The notes: a model not told the origin generated them from the sequence alone. Counted from the first letter of the stretch, positions 19,405 to 29,238 are shown. The stretch is DNA of 50,031 nucleotides from Paracoccaceae bacterium (GCA_023260835.1 JALQTR010000086.1:1-50031); one strand, 5' to 3'. Translations and numbers: made by a program.

Positions 19405-20705
19405 TCATAGCTCCTGATTACGCGCTTTGTTTTGCCTTCGGTGCGCGGGAATGTTCCATAGGGAACCAGTTTCACGCGGATCGTTGCGCCCAATTTTTGT
19501 TTGAAGCGCGCTTCAATGCGCTGGGATAATGTGCCGTCATCATGCTGACCGGCGGCAAGTTCCGCCTGCACGGGCAAGACGTCATAGGGGGGTGGTGTGT
19601 CCAATACGATCCGATAATCCCCTGATAATTCATCAAAACTGGCCACGACGGCCGCGACCATGGTTGGGAACATATTTAATCCGCGGACCACAACCATGTC
19701 ATCGGATCGGCCAATCACCCGAAACCGAAAACCGGCGCAGCCACAGGCGCAGGTATCGGTGTTTTCGATGCGGATGATGTCCCCTGTGCGGAACCGAACC
19801 AGCGGCTGGCATTCACGGCTGAGGTGGGTCAGCACCAATTCGCCTTCGTTGCCGGCCACGACCTCTTTGGTGGTGCAATCATCGGGATCGATCAATTCCA
19901 CATGCAGCACATCATGGGCGACAAAATGCAGCGCCGTATCATGTTCACATTCCGATGCAAAATTGCAAAACACGTCTGATACACCATAGTTAGCGTTGCG
20001 TGGCTGCATCCCCCATGTATCGCCCAGACGTTTGCGAAACGCAGGGTCGTCAATGCCTGGCTCGCCGCCAAATAGGCCCAGTTTCAGCCCCAGATCCCGC
20101 GGCGCAAGATGCGGAAATTTATCGGCAATCACACGTTCCAATACCGCCGGATATGAGGGGGTGCAGGAAATGGCGGTGATCCCAGTTTCAAGTATGGTGT
20201 TTATCAGCGCCTCGGTCGCGCCAACGCCAAATGGGACCACGGTTGCGCCGGTTCGCTCTAACGTTAGGTGATCAGTCAGGCCACCCATCCACATCTGATA
20301 ATTCAGGCAATGAACAACCATCGTGCCGGCTTTTAAACCAGCCAAGGATTGCGCCCGGCCCCCGACGATTTCGGTGATTTCACAATCGCGCGCGCTCATG
20401 GCAAGGTTCATCGCCTGGCCTGTGGTGCCGGATGTGCGGTGCAGCCGGCTGACCCGATCCGCAGGGGCGGCCAAGTAATCACCAAAAGGGGGCGATGCCG
20501 GTTGCGACAGGCGCAGATCCGTCTTGTCCGAAAGCGGTAATGCGGCGATGTCCTCTAGCCGGTCAGGGGGTGTCTGACCATCCCAAAGCCGTTGGTAAAA
20601 GGCGGAATTTTCAGCGACATAGGCGCTTTGCCGTGCCCAAGCCTGCTGGCGGTGCTGCGCGATCTGATCCAGCGGCAGCAGGTGGCCGTTTTCAAGCAAA
20701 CTCAT
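19401..20705 (-). CDS. Phenylacetate-CoA ligase (PaaK)-like adenylate-forming enzyme
   Basis: RLHRTSGTTGQAMNLAMSARD, GVSDVFCNFASECE, RTGDIIRI, VVVRGLNMFPTMV; start MSLLENGHLLPL overlaps the TetR stop (ATGA). Confidence 0.88.
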   Translation of the reverse strand: MSLLENGHLLPLDQIAQHRQQAWARQSAYVAENSAFYQRLWDGQTPPDRLEDIAALPLSDKTDLRLSQPASPPFGDYLAAPADRVSRLHRTSGTTGQAMNLAMSARDCEITEIVGGRAQSLAGLKAGTMVVHCLNYQMWMGGLTDHLTLERTGATVVPFGVGATEALINTILETGITAISCTPSYPAVLERVIADKFPHLAPRDLGLKLGLFGGEPGIDDPAFRKRLGDTWGMQPRNANYGVSDVFCNFASECEHDTALHFVAHDVLHVELIDPDDCTTKEVVAGNEGELVLTHLSRECQPLVRFRTGDIIRIENTDTCACGCAGFRFRVIGRSDDMVVVRGLNMFPTMVAAVVASFDELSGDYRIVLDTPPPYDVLPVQAELAAGQHDDGTLSQRIEARFKQKLGATIRVKLVPYGTFPRTEGKTKRVIRSYE

Positions 20706-21370
20706 TCCTTCATTCCTTTCATCCAGATGCCGGTCAATGTGGCAATCACCGCGTCGTGGTCCTGCGATATTTCGGCGATCCATGGGTCTTCACTGACAAA
20801 GAGCGCTGTCAGATATTGATCCACCATACCGCCAAGCGCATAGGCCCGGCGCAGCATTTCAGCATCTGTGGATTGCTGCCTAGGGGTTTGCCGATCCAAG
20901 GATCGCACAATGGTTGTTGCCCATTCATTATTTAAGCGCTGAAATGCGGCACGTGCTTCGGGAAAAGCATTCATACCCATGACCAAACATTTCATCAGCC
21001 CTGCATGTGTTTTGAACAGGGAATAATAAGCGGCGGTTGTATCCCGGACCGGGTCTGTGCCCTGACGTGCGGCCAGTCGCATCTGGCTTTGAATATAATC
21101 GACAAATTGCCCCAGGACCTCGGCCAAAATGGCGTTCAAATTGTCGAAGTAGACATAAAATGTGCCATGGGCGATGCCGGCTGCATTGCATAAACCCGAA
21201 ACGGTCAGGCGATCAAAGGGCTCGGTGGCCAGAAATTTTGTACAGGTTACCATCAGCTCTCGGCGCGTGCGTTCGCCTTTTCGCAGCTTATCCTTGTCAC
21301 CGGACAGAGTATCGTAAAACGCAGCTTGGGCGCCAAGGGGGTCATCAATCGGCGTTGACTGACTGGTCAT
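20702..21370 (-). CDS. TetR/AcrR family transcriptional regulator
   Basis: KLRKGERTRRELMVTCTKFLATEPFDRLTVSGLCNAAGIAHGTFYVYFDNLNAILAEV HTH. Confidence 0.92.
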   Translation of the reverse strand: MTSQSTPIDDPLGAQAAFYDTLSGDKDKLRKGERTRRELMVTCTKFLATEPFDRLTVSGLCNAAGIAHGTFYVYFDNLNAILAEVLGQFVDYIQSQMRLAARQGTDPVRDTTAAYYSLFKTHAGLMKCLVMGMNAFPEARAAFQRLNNEWATTIVRSLDRQTPRQQSTDAEMLRRAYALGGMVDQYLTALFVSEDPWIAEISQDHDAVIATLTGIWMKGMKE

Positions 21371-21405
21371 ATTCTTTTCGTATTCCAGATAAGGGCAAAT
21401 GGCGC

Positions 21406-21421
21406 CGTATTCATAAATACG
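21406..21421. promoter_or_regulatory. Candidate TetR operator
   Basis: Perfect inverted repeat CGTATT-CATA-AATACG, 35 bp upstream of the TetR start; a further CGTATTC half site at 21379-21385. Confidence 0.55.
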
Positions 21422-21494
21422 CTATAAAAAATGAAACTGATGTCAAGTTTTATTTTTTGCCCGATGTCAACGGCCAACCGCAAATACAGGTTTG

Positions 21495-23930
21495 TTAACC
21501 GCGCATCAAACTATGGTTTGGGTCATAGGGGGATGATGCGATCACGCAGGCGTCGATCAATTCACCACACAGATCCAGCGCCATTTTGCCGCCCATAACC
21601 GCCAAATCCGCATTCACATAGGCATAGGCCAGGTTCATTCCGACCCGATGCCCCCACTCGCCAGATGTGACCGTTCCAACCACAGCGCCATCCAACATCA
21701 AGGATGCGCCACTGTGGGCTGGCGCATGGGTTGCGTTTATCTGTAATGTGACCAAACGTTTGATCGGGCTATTTTGATGGCGCGCCATCAGGGCCGATTT
21801 GCCAATAAATTCGCCCTTATCGAATTTAACAAACCGATCAAGGCCGGTTTCAAATGGGTCAAATTCGGTTTGAATATCCGCCTTCCAATGCAGGAACCCT
21901 TTCTCTAGCCGCATGGATTCAACGGCCCGCGCGCCAAACAGTTGCAGGCCATGGGCCTGGCCTGATTTGCGCAGTGCAAGGTAGGCCGCATAAAGGGATG
22001 CATTCGGGATATGGATTTCATAGGCCAATTCACCCGAAAAGCTGACAGCCATGACCGTTGCGGGCGCAAACCCGATGAAACATTCGCGGATGGACAGCCA
22101 AGGAAAGGCCTCTTTGGACCAATCGCCACGTGCGCAATCGGAAATGACATCGCGGGCTTTTGGGCCTGCCAGAACCAAAATGGTCATATCATTGGTCAGC
22201 GATCGCAGCTGCACATCCTCGCCTTGGGCAATATGCTGGGTCAACCAATCCATGTCGTGATATTCGCTGGCGGCTGCGGATCCATACCAAACCCGTGCAG
22301 GTCCGCGGTCTGATGCGGGCAGATTGGCCACGGTTGCTTCGGATTTGATCATTCCGTGATGATTAAGAAGATACCCCAATCCAACACGGCCATCGCGTTT
22401 TGGCACTGTACCGCAGATCATTCGATCCAGAAATCTGTGACGATCCGTGCCAGTGATTTCGATGCGGTTAAACCCGTTCACCTCGCACAGGCCGACATTG
22501 GTTTGCACATTGCGCACCTCATTCGCCACAACGCTGAACGCCTCATCAAAATGAAAACTATGAGTGGTTTTGAAGTCACACGAGGGTTTAATATAATCGA
22601 CCCGTTCCCATCCATTCACAACGGTAAATTCGGCCCCTTCAGCGGCCAGAACGGGGGTCAGGGGCGTGGTTTTGGCCGGCCGCCCCGCGGGCCGGTGCTC
22701 ATGTGGAAAATGAAACCGAAATTCATTTTGATAATCCTCGACTGCCTTCAGCGAGGTCAGTTCAACATTGGCATGTCCGGTAAAGCGGCGAGGATCAAGG
22801 CACCATGTGTCGTAACAGGCTTCGCCATGAACGATTTGTTGTGCAAGCAGCCAGCCATGCCCCCCGCCTTCGCCCAAACCGGCGCGCAATCCAATAATGC
22901 AAAAGGCGTTTCGTTTGCCGGGAATTGGGCCAACCAGTGGCGCGCCATCGATTGTATAGGTGATTGGCCCATTGACGATTGTCCGTATCCCAGTGTTTTC
23001 CAATGCGGGCATTCGTGCGAAGGCCCCCGCCAATACATCCATCATCCGATCAAGATCATCAGGGCAGAGGGCATTCACAAATTTGGGGTCAATCCCATCC
23101 ATGCCCCATGGTTTGCAGTCCTGTTCATAAAACCCAACCAGCAGCCCGCCTTTTTCTTGGCGGCAATAATAATCACTGATCGGACAGCGCAGCAGTGGCA
23201 TCCGATGACCAGCATCTGCAATTTCTGGGATGTCCTCGGTCAGGAAATATTGATGTTCCATCGATGCAACGGGATGATGGACGCCCATCATTTTCCCCAC
23301 CTCATTCACGCGATAGCCACAGGCATTCACAACAATATCGCAATCAATGTCGCCCTGTTCGGTGTGGACGGTCCATGTATCATCTTTGTGCTGCGTCAGG
23401 GCAATCACAGGGGTGTTGCGATAAACCTCGGCCCCAGCTTTGCGCGCATGAAAGGCCAATGCCTGACACAGCTGCGCCGGATCAATATCGCCATCCAGTG
23501 GATCCCACAGACCACCCAGCAGGTTGTCCGTTGAAATCAATGGGTGCCGCCGGGCGCATTCTGCGGCGTCGATCACATCGAAATCGACCCCCATGCCGCG
23601 TGCCATTGATGCAAAATGACGATACCCCTGCATTTGCTGGTCTGTGTTGGCCAGACGGATGCCGCCGTCAGCATGATGATAATTAATCGGATATTCTGGG
23701 TCTTCGGACAGGGTTTTGTACAGATTAATCGAATGTGATTTTAACCCGACCATTGTTTGGTTCATGCCAAAATTCGTAACCTGCGCGGCGGAATGCCATG
23801 TTGTGCCGCTGGTCAGTTCGTTGCGCTCGACCAAGACAACATCGCTCCAGCCTTCTTGGGTCAGGTGATACAGCGTAGAGCATCCAGCGATCCCTCCGCC
23901 GATGACAACAACTTTGGTGCGGGATTTCAT
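21495..23930 (-). CDS. Dimethylglycine/sarcosine dehydrogenase-type protein (FAD DAO domain fused to GcvT folate-binding domain)
   Basis: VVVIGGGIAGCSTLYHLTQEGWSDVVLVERNELTSGTTWHSAAQV (FAD site with TWHS); C-terminal aminomethyltransferase-like domain ...RLEKGFLHWKADIQTEFDPFETGLDRFVKFDKGEFIGK. Confidence 0.92.
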   Translation of the reverse strand: MKSRTKVVVIGGGIAGCSTLYHLTQEGWSDVVLVERNELTSGTTWHSAAQVTNFGMNQTMVGLKSHSINLYKTLSEDPEYPINYHHADGGIRLANTDQQMQGYRHFASMARGMGVDFDVIDAAECARRHPLISTDNLLGGLWDPLDGDIDPAQLCQALAFHARKAGAEVYRNTPVIALTQHKDDTWTVHTEQGDIDCDIVVNACGYRVNEVGKMMGVHHPVASMEHQYFLTEDIPEIADAGHRMPLLRCPISDYYCRQEKGGLLVGFYEQDCKPWGMDGIDPKFVNALCPDDLDRMMDVLAGAFARMPALENTGIRTIVNGPITYTIDGAPLVGPIPGKRNAFCIIGLRAGLGEGGGHGWLLAQQIVHGEACYDTWCLDPRRFTGHANVELTSLKAVEDYQNEFRFHFPHEHRPAGRPAKTTPLTPVLAAEGAEFTVVNGWERVDYIKPSCDFKTTHSFHFDEAFSVVANEVRNVQTNVGLCEVNGFNRIEITGTDRHRFLDRMICGTVPKRDGRVGLGYLLNHHGMIKSEATVANLPASDRGPARVWYGSAAASEYHDMDWLTQHIAQGEDVQLRSLTNDMTILVLAGPKARDVISDCARGDWSKEAFPWLSIRECFIGFAPATVMAVSFSGELAYEIHIPNASLYAAYLALRKSGQAHGLQLFGARAVESMRLEKGFLHWKADIQTEFDPFETGLDRFVKFDKGEFIGKSALMARHQNSPIKRLVTLQINATHAPAHSGASLMLDGAVVGTVTSGEWGHRVGMNLAYAYVNADLAVMGGKMALDLCGELIDACVIASSPYDPNHSLMRG

Positions 23931-24056
23931 GGCGGCCTCCTTCATGCGATGTGCTGCATTCAGATTTGCACCCGGCGGTGGCCGCGGCAAATTAATCTCG
24001 ATAGTTTTGAAAAAACCGAAATTAAATTATCGAAAATCTGAAATAAAGCCGGCACA

Positions 24057-25061
24057 TCAATCAATCAGGATAAAATTTTGTGCCAGCCAGGGGGCTGTCT
24101 TATGTATGGGCGCAAGAATCCGATGTTCAATGAGCAGTCGTAATTTTTGGTTCACCAGATGAAACACCGGATCTGAACAATCCGGCGTTGCGATGGTTGT
24201 AATACGGCGTGAAAACCCTTTGTCTGGGATTGGCTGCACCTTGACTTGAGCCTGAAAATTTGTGGCGCGCAAGTAATGCAACGCGGTTGTGATTGTCCAA
24301 CCCGCCCCAGATGCCACCATGGCCATCAACATTTGATTGTTGCTGCATTCAAATGTTGATGGCGGCGCCAGACCTATACGCCGCAAATGGGTTGCGATTT
24401 GCCGACCTATGATCAGGTTGTTCGAAAATCGTAAAAAGGGCAGGTTGGTTTTGCCCGCGAAAATCTCATCGATTTTATGGTCCATGAAACGGGGCGTGAT
24501 GATAACAAACGGGTCTTTTAAAATTGGGTGCCGTTTGAAATCCTTCAGGGCATCATCAGGGTCGGCTATAATCCCAAGATCCAATTCCCGATTGCGCATC
24601 ATCGCAACAATCGAATGGCTGCTGTCTGTGTGATAAATAAAATGGCACGCTGGCAATTTCTGGGACAAGTAAACGCCCAATTCGGGCATCACGTCGCTGT
24701 CAAAATCATCAATTGCCCCGATGTTCAATCGGCGTGTTTCATGTAATTGGCCAGAGGACAGATCCGCCTTTGCCCTGCGAATGGCGATCAGCGGGTTCTG
24801 TATATTATCCAAAAACCCCTGCCCAGTGGGTGTTAAAATCATGGGCCGGCGAGAATGATCAAAAAGGGCAACCCCCAGATGATCCTCCAATTTGCGTAAA
24901 TGGTTTGAAATTGTGCTGATCGAAAGTCCGGTTTTGGTTGCCGTATTTTGCAGCGACCCTTCCTGTGCGCAGATCTGGAACAGCTCAAGCGATCTGAGGC
25001 TCAGATCGTTTGACGCAATCAGGCGCTTCGTTCTGTTTGTCACATTCAACCTGCATTTCAA
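24057..25061 (-). CDS. LysR family transcriptional regulator
   Basis: LSLRSLELFQICAQEGSLQNTATKTGLSISTISNHLRKLEDHLGVALFDHSRRPMILTPTGQGFL. Confidence 0.9.
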   Translation of the reverse strand: MKCRLNVTNRTKRLIASNDLSLRSLELFQICAQEGSLQNTATKTGLSISTISNHLRKLEDHLGVALFDHSRRPMILTPTGQGFLDNIQNPLIAIRRAKADLSSGQLHETRRLNIGAIDDFDSDVMPELGVYLSQKLPACHFIYHTDSSHSIVAMMRNRELDLGIIADPDDALKDFKRHPILKDPFVIITPRFMDHKIDEIFAGKTNLPFLRFSNNLIIGRQIATHLRRIGLAPPSTFECSNNQMLMAMVASGAGWTITTALHYLRATNFQAQVKVQPIPDKGFSRRITTIATPDCSDPVFHLVNQKLRLLIEHRILAPIHKTAPWLAQNFILID

Positions 25062-25198
25062 AACGGTAATGATGTTACAAACGCTAGGTCAATGCGGGTT
25101 TGAAATCCAGAGCAGAAACACCGGTGATGCGCCCCTCCGTGGCTTGTAACGGCTTTGCGCAAAACATATATGATTATTGTAATATATGGAGAGCAAAA

Positions 25199-25621
25199 AT
25201 GGCTGGCTTAAAAATGACCTGTTTTGATTGTGGGCAAATCAACCGCGTGCCCGAGGATAAGCTGTCGGCAGGGCCAAAATGTGCAACATGCGGCACAAAA
25301 CTGTTGTCCACCAAAGCAATTGAAATTGATATGACGACCTTGCAAAAGGCAGCCAGAACAGATGATCTGCCATTGGTCGTGGATTTCTGGGCGCCTTGGT
25401 GCGGCCCATGCCGTATGATGGGCCCTGAATTTTCAAAGGCAGCCAATGGCCTGTTTGGAAAAGCGCGGTTGGTAAAGTTGAACACTGAAGAACATCAGGC
25501 TGCTGGGCCAAAATTTGGCATCCGCGGAATTCCAACCATGATAAAATTTGCAAAGGGCAAAGAGGTAAAGCGCCAATCAGGCGCTGTGCAGGCCCAAGGG
25601 ATTATTGACTGGGCAATCTGA
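25199..25621 (+). CDS. trxC: Thioredoxin 2 (TrxC) with N-terminal zinc ribbon
   Basis: CFDCGQ...CATCGTK zinc ribbon and VVDFWAPWCGPCRMMGPEF. Confidence 0.94.
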   Translation: MAGLKMTCFDCGQINRVPEDKLSAGPKCATCGTKLLSTKAIEIDMTTLQKAARTDDLPLVVDFWAPWCGPCRMMGPEFSKAANGLFGKARLVKLNTEEHQAAGPKFGIRGIPTMIKFAKGKEVKRQSGAVQAQGIIDWAI

Positions 25622-25637
25622 TCCCAGGCTCTAAAGC

Positions 25638-27047
25638 TCAGCTAAGTGGGGGTTTTGTATTTGCATGCGGATAGGCCCGATGCCAGGCGTTTGCCATACC
25701 CAAAAGTTTCGCATCCGCCCCACGTCCGCCGATTAATTGTATCCCCGCCGGCAGGCCATTTGCGCCAAATCCGATTGGTAAATTGACCACCGGCAGACCG
25801 ATCAAACCTGCGGGAACGACCACTTGCATCCAGCGGTGATAGGTATCCATTGGAACGCCATTGATTTGCGCTGGGTGAACCAAATCGCCTGCAAATGGCC
25901 AAGATTGCGCAGATGGCAGAACGAACGCATCGTATTCTTCGAACATCTGTACTGTTTTTGCAAACCACTGCGATCTGATCAGGGATGCCGCGTGGATTTG
26001 CGCCGCGCTCAGCCTCAGACCATTATCAATTTCCCAAATCGCCGCTGGCTTCAGCAATGTGCGTTTTGCTGCATCGTGATAAAATGGTGACAATTTATTG
26101 GTGACTTCCCAGTGGCGCAGGGTGACCCAACTGTCCCAAAGCGCGGGCATGTCAAATGGATTGCTGATCTGATCAACCGTGGCCCCAAGGGCGCGCATTT
26201 GGTCAACAGCGGTTTGCGTGATGTCCAAAATGCCGCTTTCATATGGCAATCCCCAATCCCCCAGATAGGCGATTTTTGCGCCCTTCAGATCAAACTGTTC
26301 CATGTCGCGCAGAAAATCTTGCGCTGGGCGGCCATGCGGTTGGCGCGGATCTGGACCGGCTTGCACTGTCAGCAAGACGGCCAAATCGGTTGGTGTGCGT
26401 GCCATTGGGCCATTGGTTGAAAGCTGATGTAAAAACATATCCCCCAATGGCTCGGACGGGACAAGCCCCCAGCTGGGTCGCATGCCAAAGACATTGTTCC
26501 ACCCCGCGGGGTTTCGCAGCGATCCCATCATATCTGACCCATCTGCGATTGACACCATCCGCGTCGCCAGCGCAACCGCGGCCCCACCCGATGATCCGCC
26601 TGCCGATTTCGTTATGTCATAGGGGTTGGCCGTGCGGCCATGGACAGGATTGAATGTGTGGCTGCCCAGCCCAAATTCCGGCGTGTTTGTTTTCGCAAAA
26701 ATGATCGCGCCTGCGTCGCGCATCCGTTTGACAAATATATCATCTTTTGCTGCGGGCGCCATTGGGAACAACGGCGACCCCATTGATGTCCATAAACCCT
26801 TGGCATTTGCCAAATCCTTTATGGCCAGTGGGATACCATGAAGGGGCCGTGTTGGATCACCATGTTCATCCGCCCTGCGCGCGGCATCCAAACACATGTC
26901 AGGGTCCAGCGGTGATATGATCGCATTCACCTGCGGGTTTATCGCATCAATTTTTGCCAGCGTTTCTTGCATCAACTCATGGGCAGAAATCTTACCTGCA
27001 GAAAGCGTGGCGCGCAGGCTGGCTAGATCCAGATCTAAAATCGACAT
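25638..27047 (-). CDS. Amidase (amidase-signature family)
   Basis: AIKDLANAKG, KSAGGSSGGAAVALATRMVSIADGSDMMGSLRNPAGWNNVFGMRPS (Ser-cisSer-Lys signature). Start MSILDLDLASL. Confidence 0.93.
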   Translation of the reverse strand: MSILDLDLASLRATLSAGKISAHELMQETLAKIDAINPQVNAIISPLDPDMCLDAARRADEHGDPTRPLHGIPLAIKDLANAKGLWTSMGSPLFPMAPAAKDDIFVKRMRDAGAIIFAKTNTPEFGLGSHTFNPVHGRTANPYDITKSAGGSSGGAAVALATRMVSIADGSDMMGSLRNPAGWNNVFGMRPSWGLVPSEPLGDMFLHQLSTNGPMARTPTDLAVLLTVQAGPDPRQPHGRPAQDFLRDMEQFDLKGAKIAYLGDWGLPYESGILDITQTAVDQMRALGATVDQISNPFDMPALWDSWVTLRHWEVTNKLSPFYHDAAKRTLLKPAAIWEIDNGLRLSAAQIHAASLIRSQWFAKTVQMFEEYDAFVLPSAQSWPFAGDLVHPAQINGVPMDTYHRWMQVVVPAGLIGLPVVNLPIGFGANGLPAGIQLIGGRGADAKLLGMANAWHRAYPHANTKPPLS

Positions 27048-27167
27048 GATACCCCCGTTTAGGAAACTATTCGAAATGATTTGGCCAAAGACAAGGGAAA
27101 TATTCTGACTGGGCCGCTTCAACGGTACGTGGCCAGCGGCTGCCAGATACCCATGGGCGCATAAATC

Positions 27168-27962
27168 TTATGACGACTGGAAATTCAGGGTTTTTCTGTC
27201 TTGAAGATAGGGCAGGCGGGCCTGTGCCTGTGCGACGGCGCGCGTTGTGATGCGCGCAGATATAATTTCTGGGGCGCTGCCCGCGCGGGATAGGATTTGG
27301 CCGTTGGGGCCTGCAATGCAGCTTTGGCCCAAATAGGTCAACCCACGTTCACACCCGGCACTGTTGGCATAGGCCAAGAAGACACCGTTTTCAAAGGCGC
27401 GGGTGGGGATCATGGTTTGTGCGACCCAATCCCAATTTGCCCCCAATGCGGTCGGCACAAGGATCAACTCAGCGCCCATCGCCGCCAAATGCCGGGCCGT
27501 TTCGGGAAATTCGGCATCATAGCAGATCAATGTGCCGATCCTTATGCCGGCAAAGGTGAACAGGTTACAGCCTGCCCCTGGGGTGAAATAATCCCGTTCA
27601 AACCCAGGCGGAATGGCCAGTTTGCGATGCCCGCCCAAACGCGTTCCATCGGGGCCGAAACATTGCGCGGCGTTAAAGATCGCACCCCCTGCGGCTTCGC
27701 TGTAGCCATAGTGGACGGCCACACCATAGGTCATGGCAAGATGCCGAATTTTTTGGGCTGTTTCCCCATCCTGCGGTTCCGCGCGCGTGATAACATCGGC
27801 GCCAATGTGATAACCGCAGGCAAATAGTTCGGGCAGCAGCAACAGATCCACGCCCTGTGCAGCGATGTCGGGCAATTGATCCGACAACCACGACAGCCGC
27901 GCCGCGACACCGTCCAATTCCGATGGGGCCTGTGCAACGGCAAGATGCAGGTCATGGGGCAT
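27168..27962 (-). CDS. Carbon-nitrogen hydrolase (nitrilase superfamily)
   Basis: Glu (LLLPELFACGY), Lys (HRKLAIP) and Cys (TLICYDAEFPETAR) catalytic triad present. Confidence 0.92.
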   Translation of the reverse strand: MPHDLHLAVAQAPSELDGVAARLSWLSDQLPDIAAQGVDLLLLPELFACGYHIGADVITRAEPQDGETAQKIRHLAMTYGVAVHYGYSEAAGGAIFNAAQCFGPDGTRLGGHRKLAIPPGFERDYFTPGAGCNLFTFAGIRIGTLICYDAEFPETARHLAAMGAELILVPTALGANWDWVAQTMIPTRAFENGVFLAYANSAGCERGLTYLGQSCIAGPNGQILSRAGSAPEIISARITTRAVAQAQARLPYLQDRKTLNFQSS

Positions 27963-27964
27963 TG

Positions 27965-29122
27965 TTATTGCTCGGTCACCAATAATTCGCGTTTGTAATT
28001 TGTGATGTAGTCAAAGCCCGTTTTGGTTACGACGATTGAATCGCCAATCCGTCCGGCGGTTACGCCATCGATAGAAATGCCGCCATCAACGGCAAAGGTC
28101 ATCCCCGGTTGCAGTATGGTTTTATCGCCGGTTTTCAGCTCGGGCGCCTCAAGATAGGCCACGCCAATCGATCGTCCGGTGCGATACCCGGTTTGATACC
28201 CGCGGGCGGCATAGACGTCATTGGCGGCGGCGGCGACCTCTTCTGCGCGGATGCCGGGGCGAATGGCGGCAATGGCAGCTTGCTGCGCATCAATTGCAGC
28301 CTGCTGAACGCGGGCGGCATCATCCGTAACGGCGCCAATGTGGAACATCCGATCAAACCCCAATTTATATTGTTTGAACTGCGCCATGTTGCAAAAGCAA
28401 AAATAAACCGGATCGGTACGGCGATATTGCCGGACGGATGCGCGGCGATGCACCATGGATGTGTCTTTGCCGCTTTGCAGGATCTGCAGGTTGTGGATCA
28501 TGGGCGATACAAACCGATCCCAGCCTTTATCGGTCAAAAAGCTGGCGGCTTTGCGCGATCCGGCTTCGATTACGGCAAGGGCGCTTTCGTATTCATGCGC
28601 ACCCTCGCGCAGGCTGTGATGCGCGGCGGCCATCATGGCCCCGGCGATTTCACCGGCCTGTTTCATCACGTCGATTTCAAAGTCGGACTTGATCATCCGC
28701 ATTTCGCCCAAAACTGGCGCAATGTCGTTGATTGTGGCCGATGGGTAGCTGTCATCCAGAAAGTTGCGAACAATCGCGGGGATCGAGGATCGTTCGATCC
28801 ACAGTGTATCGGCGCGATCCCCCAAAGCGCCCTGCAAGGCGGCGCCCCAAGTGCGCGCGCCCATATCCTCCCACACGCGGATATCTTCGACCCATGTCAT
28901 TTCTGCAACCATTTCGGATTCCATCAGGGGTGTGATAACGATGGGCGCATCGTCGGCATCCACCACCAGCATGGTTGGGCGGCCAAATTCGATCCCAAGA
29001 TAGCCCCAAAAGCCCGCCAGATACGCGATTGAGCTTTCATCCGTAAATAACGCTTTTTGAATGCCGCGGTCTTTCATCCGGGCCTGTAAGTCCAATGTAC
29101 GTTTTTTTGCTTCGCTCAGCAT
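27965..29122 (-). CDS. M24-fold (Xaa-Pro peptidase/creatinase) protein lacking recognisable metal-ligand motifs
   Basis: MLSEAKKRTLDLQARMKDRGIQKALFTDESSIAYLAGFWGY N-domain; pita-bread C-domain with altered ligand motifs (TGRSIG, TFAVDGG, GRIGDSIVV). Confidence 0.85.
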   Translation of the reverse strand: MLSEAKKRTLDLQARMKDRGIQKALFTDESSIAYLAGFWGYLGIEFGRPTMLVVDADDAPIVITPLMESEMVAEMTWVEDIRVWEDMGARTWGAALQGALGDRADTLWIERSSIPAIVRNFLDDSYPSATINDIAPVLGEMRMIKSDFEIDVMKQAGEIAGAMMAAAHHSLREGAHEYESALAVIEAGSRKAASFLTDKGWDRFVSPMIHNLQILQSGKDTSMVHRRASVRQYRRTDPVYFCFCNMAQFKQYKLGFDRMFHIGAVTDDAARVQQAAIDAQQAAIAAIRPGIRAEEVAAAANDVYAARGYQTGYRTGRSIGVAYLEAPELKTGDKTILQPGMTFAVDGGISIDGVTAGRIGDSIVVTKTGFDYITNYKRELLVTEQ

Positions 29123-29166
29123 GGCATTCCCCCAGAATCTGTCGCTGTTTTTTAAAATCAGCTAAG

Positions 29167-29178
29167 CTGTATACATCT
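29167..29178. promoter_or_regulatory. Candidate GntR (FCD) operator 1
   Basis: CTGTATACATCT containing palindrome TGTATACA; matches the reverse complement of the site at 29227-29238 at 11/12. Confidence 0.5.
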
Positions 29179-29226
29179 TGCCTGTCAATTGGGTAATTTT
29201 CGGTTATAATAGGTATAATTGCGTTT

Positions 29227-29238
29227 AGATGTATGCAG
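29227..29238. promoter_or_regulatory. Candidate GntR (FCD) operator 2
   Basis: AGATGTATGCAG, inverted copy (11/12) of operator 1. Confidence 0.45.

Noticed and set aside
22356-23534. 392-aa plus-strand ORF
   Set aside because: Fully antisense to the DMGDH-type gene, which has clear domain motifs; low-complexity composition without recognisable domains.
23998-24033. TCGATA...TATCGA inverted repeat between LysR and DMGDH genes
   Set aside because: Only 6-bp arms with a long AT-rich spacer; expected by chance in such sequence.
28109-29032. 307-aa plus-strand ORF
   Set aside because: Antisense shadow of the M24-like gene.
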